Positions 1 through 6,386 of a DNA stretch of 6,622 nt are shown one piece after another; the stretch's first letter is position 1, and each line of letters opens with the position of its first letter. Both the position numbers and the translations under genes were made by a program. Source of the DNA: Robiginitomaculum sp. (GTDB taxonomy: Bacteria > Pseudomonadota > Alphaproteobacteria > Caulobacterales > Maricaulaceae). The notes beneath the pieces are model-generated. The model did no database searches. It was not told the origin of the DNA and worked only from the letters and a program-made list of their open reading frames with translations. The DNA lies in the NCBI GenBank assembly GCA_002733485.1, contig NVVU01000036.1:19442-26063 (forward strand), written 5' to 3'.

Positions 1-285
1 ATTGACGGTCATGGCACCATAAATTCCAGCGGCAATCACGCACAACAGGAAAAATAAAATGAATTCCCTGCTGCCCCTGAGCAATCCCCAAAGCAGCCCT
101 ACCGCCAGAAACCCATTATAAAGCCCCTGATTGGCTGCCAGAACCGCCGTTGCTGCGGCTTGTGCCGGGCTAAGAGAAAACACACTCATGCCAAGAGGGT
201 GTTGCCACAGAAACATTTCCAGCACTAAAAACCAACCATGCAGAGCCGCAACTATAAACACCATTAACGCTGCCAGCGTTTTCAT
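1..285 (-). CDS. DUF1304 family small integral membrane protein (3' end outside window)
   Basis: The minus strand is open for 95 codons from an ATG at 285 to the window edge. The peptide starts MKTLAALMVFIVAALHGWF. It carries features I recognise from DUF1304 (COG3759): an early His and LEMFLW (residues 22-27), FSLSP (36-40), and the signature AANQGLYNGFL (50-60) followed by GLLWGL. Three hydrophobic segments are visible at about residues 2-27, 55-70 and 73-91, so it should sit in the inner membrane. The family is usually around 115-125 residues, so roughly the last quarter is missing here. Its biochemical function is unknown. The start ATG shares one base with the TGA of the upstream secreted-protein gene (TGATG), and there is no strong Shine-Dalgarno sequence, which points to translational coupling. 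Family assignment is from recognised motifs; coupling is inferred. Confidence 0.88.
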   Translation of the reverse strand, partial: MKTLAALMVFIVAALHGWFLVLEMFLWQHPLGMSVFSLSPAQAAATAVLAANQGLYNGFLAVGLLWGLLRGSREFILFFLLCVIAAGIYGAMTVN

Positions 286-884
286 CACGGCGTGCTTTGA
301 TTGTCTGCAGGGGAGGCAAGGCAGGATGGGTCCTGTTCGATCATGATATAGGATTTGGTAAAGCAACGATCAAAACGCATGGCTGCATCAAGATTGGGTT
401 TACGCCCATCACTGCCTGTGGCCTGTTTCTTTAGGCGTTCAATGGCCTGTCCCAGCGCCGCTTTATCTTCGGAAAGCCAGGCGTTAAAGGCTTCCAGATA
501 AGCATTCCAGTCCATTTCACCCAGTTTTGCCGGGGTGTTATCCTGTGCCAGCCGTAATTGCAACAAGGCAATGGGTTTGCGGTCCGCCAGCGCAAAATTC
601 CGCGCCGCCTGATAATGCTGGGTTCGTAATTGAGCGCCATCAAGATCACCTTCATGGTCCACCAGCCAGGACACAATGCTGGCCCCGGCGTCAAAAAAAC
701 ATTTTTTTGATGACAAGGAGCGCCAGCCATCGGGCCCGTAATTAAATGCATCATAATCCAGTGCGGCAAAGGCCGTCATATCACTGCCACTAACGCCGCA
801 TGCCAGGGTGGATTCCTGTGCATAGGCAGAGGGGGCCATCATCATGGTAATGCCAAGGCCAAGACCGATTAGAAATTTGTTCAT
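285..884 (-). CDS. Secreted/periplasmic protein of unknown function with four cysteines
   Basis: This 199-residue protein begins with a classic Sec signal peptide: MNK, a hydrophobic core, then a likely signal peptidase I site after APSAYA (about residue 22). The mature part has four cysteines (29, 62, 174, 188), an even number consistent with two disulfides in the periplasm. It has a GWRSLSSKKC stretch (53-62), then mostly helix-like sequence, a DWNAYLEAFNAWL segment (125-137) and a final RCF element (173-175). This order (GWR..C, WNAY, CF near the end) resembles secreted proteobacterial hypothetical proteins I have seen, but I cannot name a family or function. The start at 884 overlaps the preceding lyase gene by four bases (ATGA) and has an AAAGGA ribosome site about 11 bases upstream. 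It is the middle gene of a three-gene unit. The protein is surely real; its role is unknown. Confidence 0.85.
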   Translation of the reverse strand: MNKFLIGLGLGITMMMAPSAYAQESTLACGVSGSDMTAFAALDYDAFNYGPDGWRSLSSKKCFFDAGASIVSWLVDHEGDLDGAQLRTQHYQAARNFALADRKPIALLQLRLAQDNTPAKLGEMDWNAYLEAFNAWLSEDKAALGQAIERLKKQATGSDGRKPNLDAAMRFDRCFTKSYIMIEQDPSCLASPADNQSTP

Positions 885-1801
885 GATGGTTTCTTTCCTT
901 TACGCGAACTTGCAGGCGAAGAGGGTTTTGCCGACAGGACGGGCAGGGAGTCAAGCAAAGCCTGTGCGTCATGCAGGTGCAGACGTTCGACCATTTCCCC
1001 ATCCAGGCTGATCACACCTTTGCCCGCATTATTTTTCAGTTTAAAGGCCCGGATAATGGCTTTGGCGCGCTTGATGACAGCCTCGGACGGGCCAAAAATT
1101 ACGTTGGCAGGCTCTATCTGCGATGGGTGGATCAGGGTTTTACCATTATACCCAAACTGTTTGCCCTGCCTGGCTTCGCGCGCAAACCCTTTCTCATTAC
1201 CAAAGGCATTATAAACGCCATCCAGCGCCATCAGACCATAGCCGCGCGCCGCCAAAACAATCGCAGATAGATGAGAGATCAAGGCTTCTCGATCATTTTT
1301 CAACCCATCACAACCAAGGCCTTTGGCCAGATCATTGGTGCCAGCAATCAAAGTCGTTAGCCCGGTCCTGGCCGCACTGGCGGCAATGTCCTTAAGGTTT
1401 AAAACTCCGCGCGGGGTTTCCACCATGGCCCACAATGCTGGCAGTGGCCGCCCCGGGACCAACGCAGCACGGGCCATGATCGCGCGCGCGTTTTGCAACA
1501 TGGCTGCGTTTTCCACCTTGGGAATAACCAGCACATCCACCTCAGCGGGGGCAAAAGCCAGCAAATCCGCCTCAGCCCAGCCGGTGTTGAGCGCATTGAT
1601 CCGCACTGCTCTTAACGGCGCTTTCCACCTCTCAAGGCGTAAGGCCCGTAGCGCCGAGGCGCGGGCCTCATCCTTTTCCGACGCCGAAACCGCATCTTCC
1701 AGATCAAGGATAACGGCATCGGCATTCAGGCCCGGTGCCCTGGCCAGGGCCTTGGGGTTGGCGGTGGGGACAAACAATACGGAACGCAAAGAGATAGCCA
1801 T
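881..1801 (-). CDS. HpcH/HpaI aldolase / citrate lyase beta (CitE-like) family CoA-ester lyase
   Basis: The 306-residue protein has the full CitE-like TIM-barrel signature in order: RSVLFVPTANPKAL (6-19), DAVILDLEDAV (28-38), VRIN (66-69), VIPKVE (92-97), WAMVETPRGV (124-133), AGTNDLAKGL (153-162), LDGVYNAF (193-200), GYNGKTLIHPSQI (217-229) and DGEM (268-271). E128 and D157 match the expected magnesium-binding acids, and R67 the substrate-carboxylate arginine. Family members cleave or hydrolyse CoA thioesters such as malyl-, methylmalyl- or citramalyl-CoA in the cytoplasm. True citrate lyase needs CitD and CitF, which are absent next to this gene, so a stand-alone lyase or thioesterase is more likely; the substrate cannot be chosen from sequence alone. 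The tail after residue 290 is Ser/Lys-rich and probably disordered. The ATG at 1801 has an AAGGA ribosome site six bases upstream. It is the first gene of the three-gene minus-strand unit. Confidence 0.92.
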   Translation of the reverse strand: MAISLRSVLFVPTANPKALARAPGLNADAVILDLEDAVSASEKDEARASALRALRLERWKAPLRAVRINALNTGWAEADLLAFAPAEVDVLVIPKVENAAMLQNARAIMARAALVPGRPLPALWAMVETPRGVLNLKDIAASAARTGLTTLIAGTNDLAKGLGCDGLKNDREALISHLSAIVLAARGYGLMALDGVYNAFGNEKGFAREARQGKQFGYNGKTLIHPSQIEPANVIFGPSEAVIKRAKAIIRAFKLKNNAGKGVISLDGEMVERLHLHDAQALLDSLPVLSAKPSSPASSRKGKKPS

Positions 1802-1861
1802 AATTAATCCTTGATCTGGAAGCGCGATATTTTTTTAACATCTTTGCGCAATAGTGCCCCC
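1802..1861. promoter_or_regulatory. Divergent intergenic region between the CitE-like gene and pdxY-DUF429
   Basis: This 60-base gap separates two divergent genes, so it (and possibly flanking coding sequence) should hold both promoters. It contains an AT-rich core around 1828-1839. On the plus strand, TTGATC (1811-1816) followed after 17 bases by TTTAAC (1834-1839) is a weak sigma-70-like pair that would give a very short leader for the kinase gene. I see no convincing hexamer pair on the minus strand. The assignment rests on gene layout more than on motifs. Confidence 0.3.
1808..1812 (-). promoter_or_regulatory. Ribosome binding site of the CitE-like gene
   Basis: AAGGA reads on the minus strand with a six-base spacer to the ATG at 1801. 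It fixes the start of the lyase, in agreement with the family's usual short N-terminus before RSVLFVP. Confidence 0.65.
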
Positions 1862-3421
1862 ATGAAAACCGTGCTTTTAATCTCTTCACAGGCGGCGGCC
1901 AGCCGCGTTGGGGCCTCTGTTTCGGCATTTGCCCTGCAACGCTTGGGGGTAGAGGTCATCACCCTGCCAACGGTTTTGATGGGTCGCCACCCGGGGTGGG
2001 GGGATCCGGGTCTGGTTGAAATTGATGCCGACGGCTTGTCGCGAATGTTTCTGGCGGTACAGGCGCAGGGCGTTCTGGATAAAATCGATGCGGTAATTAC
2101 CGGCTATTTTCGCTCGTCACGGCAAATCACTGCCGCTGCCGCCATGATAGACTATGTGCGCGCCGCCAAGCCCGATGTGATGGTGGTGGTGGATCCGGTG
2201 ATGGGCGATGAGCCCGATGGTCTTTATGTGCCCGACGCCGTGGCCGAGGCCATTAAGCGTGATCTGGTACCCCGGGCCGATATTATCACCCCCAACGCCT
2301 GGGAATTGGCGCATATTTCTGATCGTCCGGTGTTTGACGAAGGCTCGGCGGTGGAGGCGGCGCGCGCCACCCAATGCCCACAGGTTATTGCCAGCTCAAC
2401 CCCCAGCGCAGCGTTGTGCGCCACCTTGGCGGTCAGCAAGGACGAAGCCTGGTGCGTCACCACTTCGTGCTATAAAAATGTGCCGCGCGGCACGGGCGAT
2501 TTGTTGACAGCATTATTTACCGCGCATCTTCTAAATGGCAGCACCATCCGGGCGGCGCTGGAAACCTCGGTTTCTTCCATTGATATGGTGCTTAGCGAAG
2601 CCCAGCGCCTTGGTTCCAGAGAACTGCCCTTAGTGGCCACCCAGGAACGGCTGGTCAGTCCACGCACCGGGGTTTCCGCGCGCCCCCCTTTGCAGGCAAG
2701 GCGACATGCGCGCTGGGTGGCCGGCATGGATGGCTGTCCCGGTGGCTGGATCGCCGTGATGCTGGATGTTACCGGCCAGCACTCCCCCATTATGCGTCCT
2801 TTGCGGGGGTTTTGGGATGTCTTGTTAACACCGGAACGTCCAGAAATTGTGGCCGTGGATATGCCGATCGGCTTTCTGGAAAAGGCGGTCCGGGGTGGCC
2901 GTGGGTGCGAACGCGCCGCGCGCGAACGCCTGGGCCTACGTAAATCCTCAGTCTTTTCATCGCCCAGCCGGCGGGCGCTTTATACCACCAGTTATGAAGC
3001 GGCCTGTGCTGCCAATGCTAAAACCGCCGAGCACGCCCCCAAACTCTCCCAGCAAACCTTTGCACTCTTCGACAAGATGCGCGAGATTGATGCGCGCATC
3101 ACGCCAGATTTACAAAGCCGTGTTTTCGAAGCCCATCCGGAGCTGTGCTTTACCCTGATCCGCGAAGGCGAACCCTGTGAACATGCCAAAAAAACCATTG
3201 AAGGCGAGAAAGAGCGCGTCGAGGCCTTGCAAAAAATCGGCTTTGAGCCTGAGTTTCTGGCCAAAGAAGTGTTCACGCCCCTAAGCGCCGTGCGCAATGA
3301 TTTTCTGGACGCCTGCGCCTGTGCCTGGACGGCGCAGCGCATACTGTTTGGAGCCGCTGAAACCTTGCCCAAAGACCCGGCAAAGGATGCCAATGGTCTG
3401 GAAATGGCAATCCGGGGGTAA
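1862..3421 (+). CDS. Fusion protein: PdxY-type pyridoxal kinase plus C-terminal DUF429 (RNase H-fold) domain
   Basis: One uninterrupted 519-residue frame holds two full domains. Residues 1-268 match PdxY-like pyridoxal kinases (ribokinase superfamily): ISSQ near the start, LQRLGVEVITLPTV (25-38), VVVDPVMGDEPDGLYV (108-123), ITPNAWEL (142-149) and RGTGDLLTALF (209-219), where D213 is the expected catalytic base; LPLVATQERLVSP (255-267) is a typical PdxY ending. This part should phosphorylate pyridoxal with ATP in B6 salvage. After a short linker, residues 285-519 match DUF429: VAGMDGCPGGW (286-296), AVDMPIGF (331-338), SSVFSSPSRRALY (362-374), FEAHPELCF (422-430), KKTIEGEKER (443-452) and NDFLDACACAW (479-489). 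D290, D333, E424 and D480/D483 are candidate RNase H-type acids. DUF429 is only a predicted nuclease fold of unknown role. ATG 1862 is chosen because MKTVLLISSQ matches PdxY starts; it lacks a ribosome site, and an upstream TTG at 1811 is possible but adds 17 unlikely residues. Confidence 0.9.
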   Translation: MKTVLLISSQAAASRVGASVSAFALQRLGVEVITLPTVLMGRHPGWGDPGLVEIDADGLSRMFLAVQAQGVLDKIDAVITGYFRSSRQITAAAAMIDYVRAAKPDVMVVVDPVMGDEPDGLYVPDAVAEAIKRDLVPRADIITPNAWELAHISDRPVFDEGSAVEAARATQCPQVIASSTPSAALCATLAVSKDEAWCVTTSCYKNVPRGTGDLLTALFTAHLLNGSTIRAALETSVSSIDMVLSEAQRLGSRELPLVATQERLVSPRTGVSARPPLQARRHARWVAGMDGCPGGWIAVMLDVTGQHSPIMRPLRGFWDVLLTPERPEIVAVDMPIGFLEKAVRGGRGCERAARERLGLRKSSVFSSPSRRALYTTSYEAACAANAKTAEHAPKLSQQTFALFDKMREIDARITPDLQSRVFEAHPELCFTLIREGEPCEHAKKTIEGEKERVEALQKIGFEPEFLAKEVFTPLSAVRNDFLDACACAWTAQRILFGAAETLPKDPAKDANGLEMAIRG

Positions 3422-3422
3422 A

Positions 3423-3450
3423 TGGACCCGGGTCTTCGCCCGGGGACCCA
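3423..3450. terminator. GC-rich hairpin between convergent pdxY-DUF429 and lepA
   Basis: CCCGGG (3427-3432) and CCCGGG (3439-3444) form a six-pair GC stem around a TCTTCG loop; TGG (3423-3425) and CCA (3448-3450) can extend it past an internal loop. It lies just after the TAA of the kinase fusion and eight bases beyond the lepA stop. A terminator is the natural role between convergent genes. However, neither strand has a U-tract after the stem: the seven-A run (3452-3458) lies on the wrong side for both. So it is not a standard intrinsic terminator, and could instead protect 3' ends. Confidence 0.4.
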
Positions 3451-3458
3451 GAAAAAAA

Positions 3459-5267
3459 TCAACCATCATCCATTTTAAGCGCCGCGATGAAGGCGGTTTG
3501 TGGAATTTCTACCTTCCCGAACTGGCGCATTTTTTTCTTGCCGGCCTTTTGCTTGTCCAGCAATTTGCGCTTGCGAGTGGCGTCACCACCATAACATTTT
3601 GCCGTCACATCCTTGCGCAAGGCGGCAATGGTTTCTCTGGCAATCACCCGCCCGCCAATGGCCGCCTGAATCGGGATTTTGAACATATGGCGCGGGATCA
3701 GGTCTTTCAGTTTTTCGCACATAAGACGGCCGCGCGCCTCGGCGCGGGAACGGTGCACCAGCATGGATAGCGCATCCACCGGTTCCGCATTGACCAGGAT
3801 CGACATTTTCACCAGATCCCCCTCGCGATAGCCAATCATCGAATAATCAAAACTGGCATAGCCCTTGGTCAGAGATTTCAGTCGATCATAAAAGTCAAAC
3901 ACCACTTCGTTCAGCGGCAATTCGTATTCGATCATGGCACGACTGCCCACATAGGTGAGGGCGGTCTGAACGCCGCGCCGATCCTGACAGAGTTTAAGTA
4001 CCGCGCCCACATATTCATCCGGCGTTAAAATGGTGGCCTTGATCCATGGCTCGGCAATGCTTTCGATACGTACCGGGTCTGGCATGTCGGCCGGATTGTG
4101 CAGCTCCATCTGGCTGCCATCACTCATGGCGATTTGATACACCACGCTGGGGGCCGTAGCGATCAGGTCGAGATTAAATTCGCGCTCGAGGCGTTCCTGA
4201 ATGATCTCCAGGTGCAAAAGCCCTAAAAACCCACAGCGAAAGCCAAAGCCCAGCGCCGCCGAGGTTTCCATCTCAAAGGAAAAACTGGCGTCATTGAGGC
4301 GCAATCTGCCAACCGCAGCGCGCAGATCTTCAAAATCGGCGGCATCAACCGGGAATATGCCGCAAAACACCACCGGCTGCACCGGACGAAAGCCCTGTAA
4401 TGCTACTTTGGTGGGGCGTTTTTCTTCGGTGATGGTATCGCCAACAGCGGCATCAGCCACTTCCTTGATGGAGGCGGTAAAAAAGCCAATTTCCCCCGGC
4501 CCCAGCATCGCCACTTCTTCGGCCTTGGGGCGAAATACCCCGACCCGGTCCAGCGTATAGGACGAGCCATTGGACATCATCTTTATACGCAGGCCCTTTT
4601 TGGCAGTGCCTTCTAGCATGCGAAAAAGAACCACCACCCCCAGATAGGTATCATACCAGGCATCGACCAGCAGCGCCTTTAACGGGGCCGCCGGGTCGCC
4701 AGACTGTGGCGCGGGCAATCGTTTGACAATGGCTTCCAGAACCTCAGGAATGCCTTGGCCGGTTTTGGCTGAAACTTCTATGGCATCACTGGCGTCCAGG
4801 CCGATTACGTCTTCGATCTGCTGGCGAATACGGTCCGGTTCGGCGGCTGGAAGATCAATTTTATTCAGGATTGATACAACGTCATGGTCATGATCCAGCG
4901 CCTGATACACATTGGCCAGTGTTTGCGCTTCTACCCCCTGTGAGGCATCCACCACCAGAAGCGAACCTTCGCATGCCGACAGGGACCGCGAGACCTCATA
5001 GGCAAAATCCACATGACCCGGCGTATCCATCAGGTTCAGAACATAATCCTGGCCGTCCTGAGCCTTGTATTCCAGACGCACGGTTTGCGCCTTGATGGTA
5101 ATACCGCGTTCGCGTTCAATATCCATACTGTCGAGTACTTGCGCCTTCATTTCTCGTGCGCTCAACCCGCCGGTTTGCTGGATCAGGCGATCGGCCAGCG
5201 TGGACTTGCCATGATCGATATGGGCGACAATGGCAAAATTGCGGATTTGTTTAGGATCTATAGTCAT
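3459..5267 (-). CDS. lepA: Elongation factor 4 (LepA), ribosome back-translocase GTPase
   Basis: This is a full-length LepA (602 residues from the ATG at 5267, against about 599 in E. coli). The GTPase domain is complete: G1 AHIDHGKST (15-23), G2 RGIT (54-57), G3 DTPGH (81-85, with catalytic His85), G4 NKID (135-138) and G5 SAK (166-168). EF-G-like domains follow, and the LepA-specific C-terminal domain is present, including GGRVIARETI, CYGGDATRKRKLL, KAGKKKMRQFGKVEIP and FIAALK near the end. LepA binds the ribosome and remodels stalled or mistranslocated complexes, or aids initiation and subunit biogenesis; its exact role is debated. The start is uncertain. ATG 5267 gives the family-like MTIDPKQIRNF but lacks a good ribosome site, while an in-frame TTG at 5303 has GGAAGG upstream and would add 12 residues. 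No lepB or other operon partner is adjacent; it is divergent from eipA. Confidence 0.97.
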   Translation of the reverse strand: MTIDPKQIRNFAIVAHIDHGKSTLADRLIQQTGGLSAREMKAQVLDSMDIERERGITIKAQTVRLEYKAQDGQDYVLNLMDTPGHVDFAYEVSRSLSACEGSLLVVDASQGVEAQTLANVYQALDHDHDVVSILNKIDLPAAEPDRIRQQIEDVIGLDASDAIEVSAKTGQGIPEVLEAIVKRLPAPQSGDPAAPLKALLVDAWYDTYLGVVVLFRMLEGTAKKGLRIKMMSNGSSYTLDRVGVFRPKAEEVAMLGPGEIGFFTASIKEVADAAVGDTITEEKRPTKVALQGFRPVQPVVFCGIFPVDAADFEDLRAAVGRLRLNDASFSFEMETSAALGFGFRCGFLGLLHLEIIQERLEREFNLDLIATAPSVVYQIAMSDGSQMELHNPADMPDPVRIESIAEPWIKATILTPDEYVGAVLKLCQDRRGVQTALTYVGSRAMIEYELPLNEVVFDFYDRLKSLTKGYASFDYSMIGYREGDLVKMSILVNAEPVDALSMLVHRSRAEARGRLMCEKLKDLIPRHMFKIPIQAAIGGRVIARETIAALRKDVTAKCYGGDATRKRKLLDKQKAGKKKMRQFGKVEIPQTAFIAALKMDDG

Positions 5268-5360
5268 AAACGGGGACTTAGCAGCAACACTGTCCTGCGC
5301 CAAGCGCCCTTCCCATCAGAACCAAAGCGCGCCATGATGCAAAGGCATAGGGAGACCATC
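5268..5360. promoter_or_regulatory. Divergent intergenic region between lepA and eipA
   Basis: These 93 bases separate the ATG codons of lepA (5267) and eipA (5361) and should carry both promoters, unless these lie partly in coding sequence. I see no convincing -35/-10 pair for either gene. The only clear signals are the eipA ribosome site at 5350-5354 and a GGAAGG on the minus strand that would serve a TTG start of lepA at 5303. Confidence 0.35.
5350..5354 (+). promoter_or_regulatory. Ribosome binding site of eipA
   Basis: GGGAG lies six bases before the ATG at 5361. This decides against the upstream ATGs at 5334 and 5337, which would put extra charged residues before the signal peptide. 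Confidence 0.7.
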
Positions 5361-5933
5361 ATGTTTCGTAAATTGATCGTACTGGCGTTGTTTTTTGGGG
5401 CCTTTAACTTGAGCATTTCCCACGCGCAGGATGCCCAGCCCGAGGGCGAAGTCACCTATGGCAATACCGAAGTAACCCATGCGGTAGCCGACTTTTTTGG
5501 CGTCACTTCAGAAGCCGCCGGATCAGCAGTGGAGAGCATCTTTGCCAAACAGGGACGACCTGTTGGTTATATTTACGGGGGCGAAGCGGCCGCAGCAATC
5601 GGTGTTGGTCTGCGTTATGGCAAAGGGACCATGGTTCTTAAAGATGGCACCCGCGCGACCGTTTACTGGCAAGGGCCATCTATCGGCTTTGATGTCGGTG
5701 GTAATGGCTCGAAAGTTTTCACCCTGATTTATGGCCTGCGCAATTATGAGCAGATTTATCGGCGCTTTCCGGGCGTTGACGGCTCAGCCTACCTGATTGC
5801 CGGTATGGGCATTAATTATCAGATCGGCCATGGCATGACACTGGTGCCCATGCGCTCTGGCGGGGGCCTGCGCCTGGGCGCCAATGTCGGATATCTGAAG
5901 TACAGCCGCAAGCGGAAAATCCTGCCGTTTTAG
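5361..5933 (+). CDS. eipA: EipA-like periplasmic envelope integrity protein (DUF1134)
   Basis: The 190-residue protein starts with a signal peptide (MFRK, hydrophobic core, likely cleavage after SHA at about residue 22). The rest is a full DUF1134 domain: DFFGVTSEAAGSAVESIF (44-61), QGRPVGYIYGGEA (64-76), GLRYGKGT (83-90), VYWQGPSIGFDVGGNGSKV (101-119), YRRFPGVDGSAY (133-144) and the near-terminal GLRLGANVGYLKY (169-181). Family knowledge: EipA in Brucella and Caulobacter is a small periplasmic beta-barrel-like protein needed for resistance to envelope stress, with genetic links to cell-wall and outer-membrane functions; its molecular activity is unknown. The start is fixed by GGGAG six bases upstream and by the signal peptide. 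It is divergent from lepA, and its TAG stop overlaps the stop of the convergent DUF6491 gene. The gene symbol is assigned by family resemblance. Confidence 0.92.
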   Translation: MFRKLIVLALFFGAFNLSISHAQDAQPEGEVTYGNTEVTHAVADFFGVTSEAAGSAVESIFAKQGRPVGYIYGGEAAAAIGVGLRYGKGTMVLKDGTRATVYWQGPSIGFDVGGNGSKVFTLIYGLRNYEQIYRRFPGVDGSAYLIAGMGINYQIGHGMTLVPMRSGGGLRLGANVGYLKYSRKRKILPF

Positions 5934-6325
5934 CTGGCTTTATCCTTGATCGCCTTATCGGGATTACCAATGTGTTCCAGCGTATCAACATAACAAATAC
6001 TGTCATCCACCAGCACTTTGCTAAACTCATCAAAACCGCCCATGGGGCCAGCAATGACGCCGATCTGTTGTTCAAATCTCAACGGCGGGCAATAACCCCT
6101 GAACGTGGCTTTATACCAGTCGTTGTGGCGGGCCTCCAAAAGCATGGAATTGTCCTCGCCTACGCGCCAGCTGTACAGGCCGGTGGTGGCCACAAAGGGG
6201 ATAACGACACGGCGACTGGATGGTTTAGCGTCTTTGCTGCCATTTTCGTCGCCATAGGCGGCTATGCCGGTGCCCAGGATCAAACTACCAAGCACGATGG
6301 CTAATACGGGTTTAAACGTCTTCAT
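5930..6325 (-). CDS. DUF6491 family periplasmic protein
   Basis: The 131-residue product starts MKTFKPVLAIVLGSLILG, a signal peptide with a probable cleavage near IAAYG (21-25). The mature part follows the DUF6491 pattern: an ordered segment LYSWRVGEDNSMLLEARHN (50-68), WYKATF (70-75), C79, QQIGVIAG (86-93), FDEFSKVLVDD (98-108) and C111. The two remaining cysteines, 79 and 111, could form a disulfide. The function of the family is unknown. The start at 6325 is preferred because GGAG sits six bases upstream. An in-frame ATG at 6337 would add MESI and is also possible, with GAGGGG nine bases before it. The TAA stop overlaps the eipA TAG on the opposite strand, so no space exists for a terminator between them. 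It is apparently transcribed alone from the promoter at 6359-6386. Confidence 0.82.
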   Translation of the reverse strand: MKTFKPVLAIVLGSLILGTGIAAYGDENGSKDAKPSSRRVVIPFVATTGLYSWRVGEDNSMLLEARHNDWYKATFRGYCPPLRFEQQIGVIAGPMGGFDEFSKVLVDDSICYVDTLEHIGNPDKAIKDKAS

Positions 6326-6331
6326 GATACT

Positions 6332-6335
6332 CTCC
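6332..6335 (-). promoter_or_regulatory. Ribosome binding site of the DUF6491 gene
   Basis: GGAG on the minus strand lies six bases before the ATG at 6325. It favours this start over the ATG at 6337, which would place the motif inside the coding sequence. Confidence 0.55.
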
Positions 6336-6358
6336 ATGAATCTACGCCCCTCACCTTA

Positions 6359-6386
6359 AATATAGGCCTTCTGCACATGGTTTCAA
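6359..6386 (-). promoter_or_regulatory. Sigma-70-like promoter of the DUF6491 gene
   Basis: On the minus strand TTGAAA (6386-6381) is followed after 16 bases by TATATT (6364-6359), both close to the housekeeping consensus. Initiation would fall near 6352, leaving a leader of about 27 bases before the ATG at 6325. This is the best promoter match in the window. An imperfect dyad covers the -35 box. Confidence 0.6.

Noticed and set aside
131..346. A 71-codon plus-strand open frame opposite the DUF1304 gene
   Set aside because: The opposite strand encodes a clear DUF1304 protein; this frame lacks a ribosome site and recognisable features.
1323..1814. A 163-codon plus-strand open frame opposite the CitE-like gene
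   Set aside because: It is fully antisense to a gene with complete family motifs, is Ala/Ser/Arg-rich as expected of a shadow frame, and shows no recognisable domain.
2117..2374. A minus-strand open frame with a His-rich stretch inside the kinase domain
   Set aside because: The His run is the complement of the GTG-GTG-GTG valine codons of the VVVDPVMG kinase motif; it is a coding shadow, not a metal-binding peptide.
3297..3770. A 157-codon plus-strand open frame spanning the end of the kinase fusion and the end of lepA
   Set aside because: It overlaps two well-supported genes in another frame or strand, runs through the intergenic hairpin and has no domain-like composition.
5013..5360. An N-terminal extension of the eipA frame running back into lepA
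   Set aside because: The extension is antisense to the conserved GTPase domain of lepA, and the ribosome site and signal peptide place the true start at 5361.
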